Origin: Arthrobacter sp. Marseille-P9274
GTDB lineage: Bacteria > Actinomycetota > Actinomycetes > Actinomycetales > Micrococcaceae
Direction: 5' to 3'
Assembly: GCF_946892675.1 (NCBI RefSeq)
Contig: NZ_CAMPOV010000001.1
Span: 1,834,033 to 1,898,032 of the forward strand
Length of the DNA: 64,000 bases
Within the stretch, counting starts at the first letter, position 1. The number at the start of each line of letters is the position of its first letter. Below are positions 1 through 7,822 of this stretch, one piece after another. The notes beneath the pieces are model-generated. The model was not told the origin of the DNA and did not search any database. It saw only the letters and a program-made list of their open reading frames with translations. The translations under genes were made by a program, and so were the position numbers.

Positions 1-99
1 CTGCCCACCGACATCCGGCACAACTCCAAGATCGACCGGGCGAAGCTGTCCGCCTGGGCGTCCCGGGCCCTGGCCGGCGGCAGGATCTCCGCGCCATGA
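1..99 (+). CDS. C-terminal end of an AMP-dependent acyl-CoA/beta-lactone synthetase, probably OleC or OleBC (partial)
   Basis: Only the last 32 codons are inside the window; the gene begins to the left. The visible tail starts LPTDIRHNSKIDR and continues with KLSAWAS, which resembles the C-terminal lysine-containing end of ANL-superfamily ligases and in particular OleC of olefin synthesis. OleC converts a 2-alkyl-3-hydroxy acid to a beta-lactone in head-to-head hydrocarbon synthesis; in actinobacteria it is often fused to OleB. The TGA stop overlaps the ATG of the next gene (ATGA), and that gene looks like OleD, which supports the call. With so little sequence an ordinary acyl-CoA ligase cannot be excluded. 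Confidence 0.6.
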   Translation: MPTDIRHNSKIDRAKLSAWASRALAGGRISAP

Positions 100-1178
100 G
101 CGGCGGCGTGGAAGGGACAAACCGCCGCAGCATCCTGGTCACCGGCGCCAGCGGCATGCTCGGCGGCGCCGTCGCCCGGTTGCTGCTGGACCAGGGCCAC
201 CGCGTCCGCACCTTCCAGCGCCGGCCAGCCGCCGTTGCCGGTCCCATACCCGGGACCGCGGGAGTTGGCGGCCAGGCCGGGACTGGCGGCACTCCCGCCG
301 CCGAGCAGGTCCTCGGCTCGCTCGCCGATCCGGCCGCCGTCGCCCGCGCCGTGAAGGGCATGGACGCGGTGATCCACCTGGCCGCCAAGGTCTCCTTCAC
401 GGGCGAGTGGGACGAGTTCGTCGCGGTAAACATCGAGGGCACCCGCACCCTGCTGGACTGTGCCCGGGCCGCCGGCGTCACGGACCTGGTCTTCGTTTCC
501 TCCCCCTCCGTGGCGCACTTCGGCGAGCCGATCGCCGGGGCCGGCGCGGGGGCGGCGGACCCGGAACGCGCCCGCGGCTACTATGCCCGGTCCAAGGCGT
601 CCGCCGAGCTGCTCGCCCTGGGCGCCGACGCCCCCGGCTTCCGGGTCGCGGCCATCCGCCCGCACGTCGTCTGGGGCCCGGGCGATACGCAGCTCGTGGA
701 ACGCGTCCTCGAACGCGCCAAGGCCGGCCGGCTGCCGCTGCTGGACCACGGCGCCGCCCTGATCGACACCACGTACATCGACAATGCCGCCGCGGCGACC
801 GTCCGGGCCCTGCACCGGATGGAGCACGCCCACGGGCAGGCCCTGGTGGTGACCAACGGGGAGCCCCGGACGGTGGGCGAGCTGCTGGCCGGCATCTGTG
901 CTGCGGGCGGCGTCAAGCCTCCGGCCTGGCGCGTCCCCGGGCGGGTGGCACGCGGCGCCGGGGCCGTGCTCGAGCGGGCCTGGCTGGCCGCGGGCCGCCG
1001 CGGGCTGGTCCGGGACGAGCCGCCCATGACGCGGTTCCTGGCCGAGCAGCTGTCCACATCGCATTGGTTCGACCAGCGCCGGACCCGCGAGGTGCTCGAC
1101 TGGTCTCCCGCCGTGAGCATCGACGACGGCCTGCGCCGGCTTGCCGAACACTACAACCGTCCCGGCCGGACGGCCTGA
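96..1178 (+). CDS. oleD: OleD-like 2-alkyl-3-oxoalkanoate reductase (extended SDR)
   Basis: A 360-residue extended short-chain dehydrogenase. The N-terminal Rossmann motif TGASGMLG is at residues 16-23 and the catalytic YARSK (Tyr163, Lys167) is in the middle; a proline- and glycine-rich insert follows the first beta-alpha-beta unit. In olefin synthesis OleD reduces the beta-keto acid made by OleA with NADPH, giving the hydroxy acid that OleC converts to a beta-lactone. It overlaps the upstream OleC-like gene by 4 bases, so the two are translationally coupled. Close relatives include 3-beta-hydroxysteroid dehydrogenase/isomerases and NAD-dependent epimerases, so the OleD call rests partly on the neighbour. 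Confidence 0.72.
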   Translation: MSGGVEGTNRRSILVTGASGMLGGAVARLLLDQGHRVRTFQRRPAAVAGPIPGTAGVGGQAGTGGTPAAEQVLGSLADPAAVARAVKGMDAVIHLAAKVSFTGEWDEFVAVNIEGTRTLLDCARAAGVTDLVFVSSPSVAHFGEPIAGAGAGAADPERARGYYARSKASAELLALGADAPGFRVAAIRPHVVWGPGDTQLVERVLERAKAGRLPLLDHGAALIDTTYIDNAAAATVRALHRMEHAHGQALVVTNGEPRTVGELLAGICAAGGVKPPAWRVPGRVARGAGAVLERAWLAAGRRGLVRDEPPMTRFLAEQLSTSHWFDQRRTREVLDWSPAVSIDDGLRRLAEHYNRPGRTA

Positions 1179-1189
1179 GGAGGATACGC

Positions 1190-2005
1190 ATGGACAGCGT
1201 CACGCAGATCGACCAGTGGCCGGTGGCGAATGCCTCCACCGCCCTCGTGGGCAGGGACGGCACGGTGCTGGACGCGCACGGCAACCAGCACCGGCCCTAC
1301 CGGCTGGCGTCCGTGACCAAGCTGCTCAGCGCGTACGCCGTGCTGGTCGCCATCGAGGAGGGCGCGCTCGAGCTGGACCAGCCGGCGGGTCCGGAGGGCT
1401 CGACCGTGCGCCACCTGCTGGCCCACTCCAGCGGCTACGACTTCGGCGACCGGACCGTCCGCTTCGCCCCGGGCACCCGCCGGCTCTATTCGAACGCGGG
1501 CTTCGACGTGCTCGGCGAGACGCTCGAGCGGGCCACCGGCATGCCGTTCGCCGACTACCTGGGCGAAGGAGTCCTTCAGCCACTGGGCATGGGCGCCACG
1601 GAACTCAACGGCTCACCCGCCGCCGGTGCAACGTCAACGGTGGGGGATCTGTCCATCTTCGCGGCCGAACTACAGCAGCCGAAGCTCCTGGACCCGGCGA
1701 CGCTGGCCGAGGCCACCACCGTCGTGTTCCCGGGGCTCGCGGGCGTCCTGCCCGGCTTCGGCCGCCAGCCGCACAACGACTGGGGGCTCGGCTTCGAGAT
1801 CCGCAACGCCAAGGATCCGCACTGGACCGGCTCAGCCAGCTCGCCGGCGACGTTCGGACACTTCGGCCAGTCCGGGACCTTCCTCTGGGTAGATCCGCAA
1901 GCCGGTGCTGCGTGCGTGGTGCTGACGGACCGGGATTTCGGACCGTGGGCCGCCGAGGCCTGGCCGACGTACACCGACGCGCTGCTCGCGGACCTCGCCA
2001 ACTGA
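1190..2005 (+). CDS. Serine hydrolase of the beta-lactamase class C / esterase family
   Basis: A 271-residue protein of the beta-lactamase-related (penicillin-binding-protein fold) family. The catalytic Ser41-Val-Thr-Lys44 tetrad, the Tyr100-Ser-Asn motif and a late HFG motif take the places of SxxK, YxN and KTG. The ATG start is chosen because a strong AGGAGG-like site directly follows the oleD stop, 11 bases earlier. No signal peptide is visible, so the enzyme is probably cytoplasmic and more likely an esterase or peptidase than a beta-lactamase. It appears co-transcribed with oleD. A role in olefin or lipid turnover is only a guess from position. Confidence 0.8.
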   Translation: MDSVTQIDQWPVANASTALVGRDGTVLDAHGNQHRPYRLASVTKLLSAYAVLVAIEEGALELDQPAGPEGSTVRHLLAHSSGYDFGDRTVRFAPGTRRLYSNAGFDVLGETLERATGMPFADYLGEGVLQPLGMGATELNGSPAAGATSTVGDLSIFAAELQQPKLLDPATLAEATTVVFPGLAGVLPGFGRQPHNDWGLGFEIRNAKDPHWTGSASSPATFGHFGQSGTFLWVDPQAGAACVVLTDRDFGPWAAEAWPTYTDALLADLAN

Positions 2006-2081
2006 ACTACGACGGCGGCGCCCGGGTACGGGAGCCAGGTCGCCGGCGGCGCACGTCCTGCCGGCGGAGGCGGTCAGCAGC

Positions 2082-3074
2082 TCACCAGCGGCCGTTGCGC
2101 GGGCGGCGCTGGCACACCGGGCAGGTGTAGGACGAGCGGTTCATGAAGGAGTCGCGGCGGATCCTCGTGTCGAGGCCCAGGCCGGCGCAGCGCTGGCAGG
2201 GCAGGCCCTCCCGGCCGTAGGCATTCAGGGACCGGGCGAAGTAGCCGGAGGCCCCGTTGACGTTGACATAGAGCGAGTCGAAGCTTGTTCCGCCGGCCTC
2301 CAGCGCCCGGTTCATCACGTCCCGGGTCGCCTCGACGAGCGCCAGGGCCTCCTTGCGGCGCAGTGTATCCGTGGGGCGGGCGAAGTGAAGCTTGGCGGCC
2401 CACAGCGCCTCGTCGGCATAGATGTTCCCCACGCCGGAGATCAGGCCCTGGTCCAGCAGCGCGCGCTTGATGCCCGTCTTGCGGGCCCGGAGCCGCCGGT
2501 AGAAATCGTCGAAGGAGAAGGCCGGGTCCAGCGGGTCGCGGGCGATGTGCGCGGCTTCCGCGGGGACCAGAGGCAGCGGCGTCTCCGCCAGCCCGCCGGG
2601 GTGGCCGTCCGCCGTGGGCACCAGGTCGGCCAGGAACATCCCGCCGAAGATCCGCTGGTCCACGAACCGGAGCTCGGCCGGCATGGCCCGGCCCTCGGCG
2701 TCCAGGGCCGGACTCAGGTCCAGGCGGACCTTGAGGTGCTTTTCGTCCGGAGCGTCGGCGTCTTCGACCAGCAGCTGGCCACTCATGCCCAGGTGGGCCA
2801 TCAGCGCCAGGCGCGGCGCACCGCCGTCGTTATTTCCGTCCCCGGCGTCCCCGCAGGGATCACCGTCCGCGGACAGGGGCAGCCAGAGGAACTTGCCGCG
2901 CCGGACGGCGTCGACCACGGTGGCGCCTTCGAGGTTGCCGCGCAGGTCCTCGGCGCCGAGGACGTGGCGGCGGACGGAGCGCTCGTCGAGAACCTCGGCC
3001 CGGGTGATGGTGCGGCCGCGCACCCAGCGGGCGAGGCCCCGGCGGACGACCTCGACCTCGGGCAGTTCAGGCAT
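2082..3074 (-). CDS. mutM: Formamidopyrimidine-DNA glycosylase (Fpg/MutM)
   Basis: A 330-residue base-excision repair glycosylase/AP lyase that removes 8-oxoguanine and ring-opened purines. The mature N-terminus PELPEVE supplies the catalytic proline and glutamate; RRGKFLW carries the conserved lysine loop. The C-terminal zinc finger has CQRC and CPVC pairs about 20 residues apart. The protein is longer than the usual 270-290 residues because of acidic and glycine-rich inserts after RRGKFLWL and near the middle. It is the last gene of the tight yceD-rpmF-rnc-mutM run, 8 bases after rnc. Confidence 0.96.
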   Translation of the reverse strand: MPELPEVEVVRRGLARWVRGRTITRAEVLDERSVRRHVLGAEDLRGNLEGATVVDAVRRGKFLWLPLSADGDPCGDAGDGNNDGGAPRLALMAHLGMSGQLLVEDADAPDEKHLKVRLDLSPALDAEGRAMPAELRFVDQRIFGGMFLADLVPTADGHPGGLAETPLPLVPAEAAHIARDPLDPAFSFDDFYRRLRARKTGIKRALLDQGLISGVGNIYADEALWAAKLHFARPTDTLRRKEALALVEATRDVMNRALEAGGTSFDSLYVNVNGASGYFARSLNAYGREGLPCQRCAGLGLDTRIRRDSFMNRSSYTCPVCQRRPRNGRW

Positions 3075-3082
3075 CGGACAGT

Positions 3083-3778
3083 TCAGGCATCGGCGGTTTC
3101 AGCGGCCCGCAGCTGGCGCCAGGAGACTGCCGCGGCTTCCTGCTCCGCTTCCTTCTTGGAGTGGCCCGTGCCCTGCCCGTAGGCGGTGCCGCCGATGTGC
3201 AGGGTGGCCACGAAGGTGCGGGCGTGGTCCGGGCCGGAGCCCTGGACGGCGTATTCAACGCCGCCCATCTTCCTGGCCGCGGCGAGCTCCTGGATGCTGG
3301 TCTTCCAGTCCGTGCCGGCGCCGAGGGCTTCGGCGTCCGCCAGCAGCGGCGCAATGAGCCGCATGACCATCTGCCGGGCCACCTCGATGCCGCTGGTGAG
3401 GTAGGTGGCCCCGATCAGCGCCTCCACGGTGTCGGCCAGGATCGACGACTTGTCCGCTCCATTGGTGAGCTTCTCGCCCTGGCCCAGCAGGATGTGCTGG
3501 CCGATGCCCAGCTCGCGGGCGATCCCGGCCAGTGCGCGGGTACTGACGACGGCGGAGCGCCGCTTGGCCAGGTCGCCTTCCGGCAGTTCCGGGTTGTCGC
3601 GGTAGAGCGCGTCCGTCACGGAGAAGCCGAGGATCGAATCCCCCAGGAACTCCAGCCGTTCGTTGGTGGGCAGGCCGCCGTGCTCGTAGGCGTAGGAACG
3701 ATGTGTGAGGGCAAGACGAAGCGTCTCGGCGTCGATATCGACGCCGAGACGCTCCAAAAGCTCTTCAGTTGAAGGCAT
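3083..3778 (-). CDS. rnc: Ribonuclease III
   Basis: A 231-residue double-stranded-RNA endonuclease that processes rRNA precursors and some mRNAs. The signature [10 protein letters not shown] at residues 39-48 holds catalytic carboxylates, a second acidic motif lies in [10 protein letters not shown], and a C-terminal dsRNA-binding domain occupies about residues 155-225. The gene sits 11 bases after rpmF and 8 before mutM, so all are likely one transcript. Codons 9-20 ([12 protein letters not shown]) are encoded by a perfect 34-bp palindrome, so the start of this message should fold into a long hairpin; see the separate entry. Confidence 0.97.
   Translation of the reverse strand: MPSTEELLERLGVDIDAETLRLALTHRSYAYEHGGLPTNERLEFLGDSILGFSVTDALYRDNPELPEGDLAKRRSAVVSTRALAGIARELGIGQHILLGQGEKLTNGADKSSILADTVEALIGATYLTSGIEVARQMVMRLIAPLLADAEALGAGTDWKTSIQELAAARKMGGVEYAVQGSGPDHARTFVATLHIGGTAYGQGTGHSKKEAEQEAAAVSWRQLRAAETADA
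3720..3753 (-). repeat. Perfect 34-bp palindrome within the 5' coding end of rnc
   Basis: The half AGCGTCTCGGCGTCGAT is followed immediately by its exact reverse complement, with the centre between 3736 and 3737. It covers bases 26-59 of the rnc coding sequence. Because it is a palindrome, the opposite strand encodes the same peptide [11 protein letters not shown]. In RNA it could form about 15 uninterrupted base pairs closed by a tight loop. Confidence 0.95.
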
Positions 3779-3789
3779 GCCGGACGGGA

Positions 3790-3993
3790 TTAGACGTCGG
3801 CGACCTTGCGGCCCTTGTACTCAAGGAACAGCGCAGTACCGGCCGAATCGGTGACAACCTTGGCCTGGTGCGGCAAGCTGTAGGTCACGCGGCCGTTTTC
3901 GACGGTCTTGACCAGGTTGGGGGCGGTAGCCTTCCACTGGGAACGGCGTGCGCGCGTATTCGAGCGGGACATCTTCCGCTTGGGAACAGCCAC
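3790..3993 (-). CDS. rpmF: 50S ribosomal protein L32 (cysteine-free form)
   Basis: A 67-residue basic protein beginning [20 protein letters not shown], the L32 hallmark. It has no cysteine, so it is the zinc-independent type, unlike zinc-ribbon L32 with two CxxC pairs. It follows yceD by 2 bases, the classic yceD-rpmF arrangement, and precedes rnc by 11 bases. Confidence 0.97.
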   Translation of the reverse strand: MAVPKRKMSRSNTRARRSQWKATAPNLVKTVENGRVTYSLPHQAKVVTDSAGTALFLEYKGRKVADV

Positions 3994-3995
3994 GG

Positions 3996-4595
3996 CTAAC
4001 TCTCTTCTCTCTCGTCTGACTCTGTACTTGTTGGTGCCTTGTCGGCAACCGTGCCGGCCAGCCCGGCGAGGGCTGCCCAGCGAGGATCCAAGACCTCATG
4101 GTGGTGACCCGGATCCTCTTCAAGGCGCATCCCGCATTCAGGGCACAAGCCTTGGCAGTCTTCCCGGCACACCGGCTGGAACGGCAGGGCTGTCACCACT
4201 GCGTCCCGCAACACCGGTTCGAGATCGATGGAATCGTGCTCAACCCGCCGCTGCTCTTCAGCCTCTTCATCATCCGGGCCCTGATCCTGAGAATCAAATC
4301 CCTCGAAGTAGAAGAGTTCCTGCACCCGAACGGCCTGCTCGTAGGCGATGGGATCCAGGCAGCGCCCGCATTCACCTTTGACGGTGACGGTGGCGGTGCC
4401 GGAGACCAGGACACCTTCGTGGACAGACTCAAGCCTGAGATCCAGCTCCATGTCGGAGCCTTCCTCCACGCCAATGAGTGCCACACCGAAATCCTTCGGC
4501 GTTGGTACATGTTCATTCAGGGTCCGCATGCTGCCGGGGCTGCGCCCGACATCATTGACTCCGATGATCAATCGTGAATTCTGATCATGACTCAT
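3996..4595 (-). CDS. yceD: YceD/DUF177 family rRNA accumulation protein
   Basis: A 199-residue DUF177 protein. Members are needed for normal 23S rRNA accumulation and are almost always encoded just upstream of rpmF, as here. CGRC in the middle and [13 protein letters not shown] near the C-terminus look like metal-binding cysteine sets. I take the ATG at 4595 (MSHDQNSR); a GTG two codons upstream (4601) with a GGGAG further upstream is a possible alternative. The tail is acidic and lysine-poor. Confidence 0.93.
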   Translation of the reverse strand: MSHDQNSRLIIGVNDVGRSPGSMRTLNEHVPTPKDFGVALIGVEEGSDMELDLRLESVHEGVLVSGTATVTVKGECGRCLDPIAYEQAVRVQELFYFEGFDSQDQGPDDEEAEEQRRVEHDSIDLEPVLRDAVVTALPFQPVCREDCQGLCPECGMRLEEDPGHHHEVLDPRWAALAGLAGTVADKAPTSTESDEREES

Positions 4596-4685
4596 GACCA
4601 CTTTGATGCGAACTCCCTACTGAACATACGACCGACGAACCATCATAGCCCGAACTGCGGCGCAGTCCCAAATGGGCGCACCGGG

Positions 4686-5165
4686 CTACTCGTCCTTCTC
4701 CTGGCGGATCCGCTCCAGCACGGCCTTCGGCACGAACTCCGAGATATCTCCGCCAAGCGCCGCCACTTCCTTCAGCAGGGTCGAGGACAGGTGGGTGTAA
4801 CTGCTCTCGGCCGGCAGGAAGATGGTCTCGACGCCGGTGAGGTGGCGATTCATGTGCGCCATCGGCAGTTCGTAGTGGTAGTCCTGCGTGGTCCGCAGGC
4901 CCTTGAGGATCACGTTCGCGCCGTGGCTGCGGCAGAACTCGGCGAGCAGCCCCTCCCCCATGGGCTCGACCGTGACGCCCCGCAGGTAGGAGAGGGTCTG
5001 GGTCGCCATCTGGAGGCGGGTCTGCAGGTCGAAGCGGTACTTCTTCGCGTAATTGGTCGAGACGGCGACGATGACCTCGTCGTACATGCTGGCGGCACGG
5101 GCGATGATCTCGACGTGTCCGTTGTGCAGGGGGTCATAGGATCCGGGGCAGACGGCGCGGCGCAT
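4686..5165 (-). CDS. coaD: Phosphopantetheine adenylyltransferase
   Basis: A 159-residue enzyme that transfers AMP from ATP to 4'-phosphopantetheine, the penultimate step of coenzyme A synthesis. The nucleotidyltransferase motif GSYDPLHNGH is at the N-terminus and the LSSTLLKE motif (usually ISSTxVR) near the C-terminus. The ATG at 5165 gives the usual family length; the open frame extends upstream but that part is not coding-like. It is transcribed toward yceD across a 90-base gap. In many actinobacteria coaD lies beside rsmD; here two plus-strand genes separate them. Confidence 0.96.
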   Translation of the reverse strand: MRRAVCPGSYDPLHNGHVEIIARAASMYDEVIVAVSTNYAKKYRFDLQTRLQMATQTLSYLRGVTVEPMGEGLLAEFCRSHGANVILKGLRTTQDYHYELPMAHMNRHLTGVETIFLPAESSYTHLSSTLLKEVAALGGDISEFVPKAVLERIRQEKDE

Positions 5166-5238
5166 ATCTACGAATCTAGCCCATCCAACCGGCAAGCTGC
5201 AGCAGCCGGGGCCCATACCAGTGGTATTACTGGGAAGC

Positions 5239-6480
5239 ATGAGCAGAACCGACAGGACTTTGGCCCAGGGACGCCCCGCCACCACCGATGCACCCTGGCG
5301 GCGGGCGGCCGCCGGTGCCAACCTGCTGGGCGCCGACGGACGCCTGGACGCGACCATCTTCGAGGAGATCACCACGCTGGCCGTCCGTACCGGGGCCATC
5401 AACCTGGGGCAGGGGTTTCCGGATGAGGACGGTCCCCGGATCATGTCCGAGGCGGCCCGCGACGCCATCGCCTCCGGTGCCAACCAGTATGCGCCGGGCA
5501 AGGGCATCCCCGCGCTGCGCGAGGCCATCGCCGCGCACCAGCAGCGCTTCTACGGTTTGGACCTCGACCCCGACAACCAGGTCGTGGTGACTACCGGCGC
5601 TACCGAGGCGATCGCGGCGGCGCTGCTGGCGCTCACCGGCCCGGGCGACGAAGTCCTGACTTTCGAGCCCTTCTACGATTCATACGGCGCGGTCATCGGG
5701 CTCAGCGGCGCCACCCACACCACCAGCCCGCTGGCCGCCCCGGACTTCCATCCGGACCTCGAGGCGCTGGAGGCAGCAGTCAGCGGCCGTACCCGCGTCA
5801 TCCTGGTCAATAACCCGCACAATCCGATGGGCAGCGTCTTCACGCGAGCGGAACTCACCCGGATCGTAGAGCTGGCGAACCGGCATGACGCAATCATCAT
5901 CACGGACGAGGTCTACGAACACCTGACCTTCGGCGTCGAGCACGTCCCGGTAGCCACCCTGCCCGGAGCCGCCGAACGCACCCTGACCATCTCCTCCGCG
6001 GGGAAGACCTTCTCCTTCACGGGCTGGAAGGTCGGCTGGATTAGCGGCCCCGCCGAACTCGTTGCGGCCGTCCGGACCGTTAAGCAGTTCCTGAGCTATT
6101 CCTCCGGCACGCCGTTCCAGCCCGCGGTGGCAGCGGGGCTGGCCCTGGAGCAGGACTTCTTCAGCGGCATCTCCTCGAGCCTGCAGGCCAAGCGGGACAT
6201 CCTCGCCGAGGGGCTGCGCGCCGCCGGCCTGGAGGTCTTCCTGCCGGACGGCACCTACTTCATCAACGTCGACGCCGCACCGCTGGGCGTCACGGACGCC
6301 ACCGCCCTGGCTTACCGGCTGCCCGAACTGGTCGGCGTCGCCGCCATTCCGGTCCCGGTCTTCTGCCACCCGGAAGGAGCAGAACGCACCAAGTCGCTGC
6401 TGCGCTTCGCCTTCTGCAAGCGCACGGAAGTCCTCGAGGAAGCCGCGTCCCGGCTCGCCGGGCTCGGGGAACGGCTCTAA
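5239..6480 (+). CDS. PLP-dependent class I/II aminotransferase
   Basis: A 413-residue fold-type I aminotransferase. The PLP lysine is Lys256 in SSAGKTFSFTGWK; NNPHNPMG (about 191-198) and TDEVYEH (about 222-228) are the carboxylate- and cofactor-binding motifs. The sequence resembles the kynurenine/glutamine transaminase and YbdL methionine aminotransferase group; N-succinyl-DAP aminotransferase (DapC) is also possible. An upstream in-frame GTG at 5221 exists, but the ATG at 5239 has a GGGAAG stretch near it. It is followed after 3 bases by a spermidine-synthase-like gene and so probably forms an operon with it. Confidence 0.88.
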   Translation: MSRTDRTLAQGRPATTDAPWRRAAAGANLLGADGRLDATIFEEITTLAVRTGAINLGQGFPDEDGPRIMSEAARDAIASGANQYAPGKGIPALREAIAAHQQRFYGLDLDPDNQVVVTTGATEAIAAALLALTGPGDEVLTFEPFYDSYGAVIGLSGATHTTSPLAAPDFHPDLEALEAAVSGRTRVILVNNPHNPMGSVFTRAELTRIVELANRHDAIIITDEVYEHLTFGVEHVPVATLPGAAERTLTISSAGKTFSFTGWKVGWISGPAELVAAVRTVKQFLSYSSGTPFQPAVAAGLALEQDFFSGISSSLQAKRDILAEGLRAAGLEVFLPDGTYFINVDAAPLGVTDATALAYRLPELVGVAAIPVPVFCHPEGAERTKSLLRFAFCKRTEVLEEAASRLAGLGERL

Positions 6481-6483
6481 CCG

Positions 6484-7251
6484 GTGGCCGGGCGCTTCCT
6501 GCGCGGCGCGGGGCTGCATGCAGAGATCTTTCCCGACGAACGGATTCCCGGCAGCTACATCCTCGCGATCGGCGGCGCCGAGCAGTCGCATGTGAACCTG
6601 AAGCACCCGCGGGAGGTCTTCTACGAGTACCTGCGGCGGATCGCCAACGTCGCGGACCTCGCGGCGCCGCCGGGGGCGCCCATGCGCTGCCTGCATTTGG
6701 GCGCCGGGGCGCTGACGCTGGCGCGCTACCTGCAGGCGACCAGGCCGGGTTCCGAACAGCACGCGGTGGAACTCGAACGCGAGCTGCTGGATTTCGTCGT
6801 CGACCAGTTGCCCCTGCCCGAGGGCACGGACCTGACCGTGTACATTGGCGACGCCCGGCACGAGGTGGCGTTCGGCGACGTCGACGGTCCATTCGACCTG
6901 GTCGTCCTGGACGTTTTCGCGGGCGAGGATGCACCGGAGCACCTGGCGACGGCGGATTTCTACGCCGAACTTCTGGAACTGCTGTCGCCGCGCGGCGTGC
7001 TGCTGGTGAACATCGGCGACGACCCGCCGCTCGCCTTCGCCAAGCGCCAGCTCGGCGCGGTGCTCGAGTCCACGCCGCATGCCGCACTACTGGCGGACGC
7101 CTCCATGTTCAGCTGCCGCCACCCCGGGAACGTGGTCGTCGCGGCGCGGCGCGAACCCTGGCCGCAGGAGTGGACGGCGGCGCTGCTCGCGGCCGGGCCG
7201 CATCCGGCCGGCGTACTGACCGGAGCCGAGCTCAGGAGTTTTGCGGGCTGA
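6484..7251 (+). CDS. Spermidine synthase-like (polyamine aminopropyltransferase fold) protein
   Basis: A 255-residue protein with a Rossmann methyltransferase-like core: LHLGAGALTLARYL (nucleotide loop), HAVELERELLDF, and DLVVLDVFAGEDAPEHL, the pattern of spermidine synthases. Many short actinobacterial members are annotated as spermidine synthase but lack proof of that activity, and I cannot confirm polyamine-binding residues. The GTG start lies 3 bases after the aminotransferase stop. The 3' end overlaps the convergent rsmD by 20 bases. Confidence 0.78.
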   Translation: MAGRFLRGAGLHAEIFPDERIPGSYILAIGGAEQSHVNLKHPREVFYEYLRRIANVADLAAPPGAPMRCLHLGAGALTLARYLQATRPGSEQHAVELERELLDFVVDQLPLPEGTDLTVYIGDARHEVAFGDVDGPFDLVVLDVFAGEDAPEHLATADFYAELLELLSPRGVLLVNIGDDPPLAFAKRQLGAVLESTPHAALLADASMFSCRHPGNVVVAARREPWPQEWTAALLAAGPHPAGVLTGAELRSFAG

Positions 7252-7819
7252 CCCCGGCGGGTTCGGCGAACCACAGCTGTGTTTCCCCGTACTTGCGGTC
7301 GGAGAAGCATTCCAGCCCGGCGGGCCATTGCGGCTGCGGCGAGCGCGACGAACGTTCGACTACGACGACTGCGCCCTCCGCGAGGACCGGCACCAGGAGC
7401 CCGAGGACGTGGGCGAGCTTGTCCTCAGTGAGCGGATAGGGCGGGTCCATCAGCACCAGGTTGAAGTGGCCCCCGGCGTCCAGTTTCGTCAAGAACCCTT
7501 CGACCCCGGTCCGGTGCACCTGGACCACGCGGCGCCGCAGCACGGTGTTGACCTGGTCGGCGTTGCGCCGGCATACGGACGCCGCCTTGTCCGCCTGCTC
7601 GACCAGCTCCACCCGTGCGGCGCCCCGGCTGGCGCATTCGACGCCGAGTGCCCCCGAGCCCGCGTAGAGGTCAAGCACGACCGCGTCGTGCAGGACATCG
7701 TAGGCCTCCAGCCGGGAGAACAACGCCTCCTTCACCCGGTCCGTGGTCGGTCTGGTCGCGGAACCCGGTACGTTCGCCAGCGCCAGTCCCCCGGCCGTGC
7801 CTGCAATGATCCGGCTCAT
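7232..7819 (-). CDS. rsmD: 16S rRNA (guanine966-N2)-methyltransferase
   Basis: A 195-residue SAM-dependent enzyme that methylates G966 of 16S rRNA. The SAM loop VLDLYAGSGALGVE and the catalytic DPPY motif (LVLMDPPYPLTEDKL) are intact. The start MSRIIAGTAGG is typical. It follows recG by 3 bases and is very likely co-transcribed with it; its end overlaps the convergent spermidine-synthase-like gene. Confidence 0.95.
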   Translation of the reverse strand: MSRIIAGTAGGLALANVPGSATRPTTDRVKEALFSRLEAYDVLHDAVVLDLYAGSGALGVECASRGAARVELVEQADKAASVCRRNADQVNTVLRRRVVQVHRTGVEGFLTKLDAGGHFNLVLMDPPYPLTEDKLAHVLGLLVPVLAEGAVVVVERSSRSPQPQWPAGLECFSDRKYGETQLWFAEPAGVSPQNS

Positions 7820-7822
7820 ACG

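Noticed and set aside
407-1189. Long open frame running ahead of the serine hydrolase on the plus strand
   Set aside because: It overlaps oleD in another frame and is Arg/Pro/Gly-rich like other GC-driven shadow frames; the hydrolase has its own strong ribosome site at 1190.
3161-3772. Plus-strand frame opposite rnc ending with the same [11 protein letters not shown] peptide
   Set aside because: The shared peptide is a consequence of the palindrome, not a second gene; the rest has no family match.
5166-5528. N-terminal extension of the coaD frame
   Set aside because: It runs antisense into the aminotransferase and would double the usual enzyme length.
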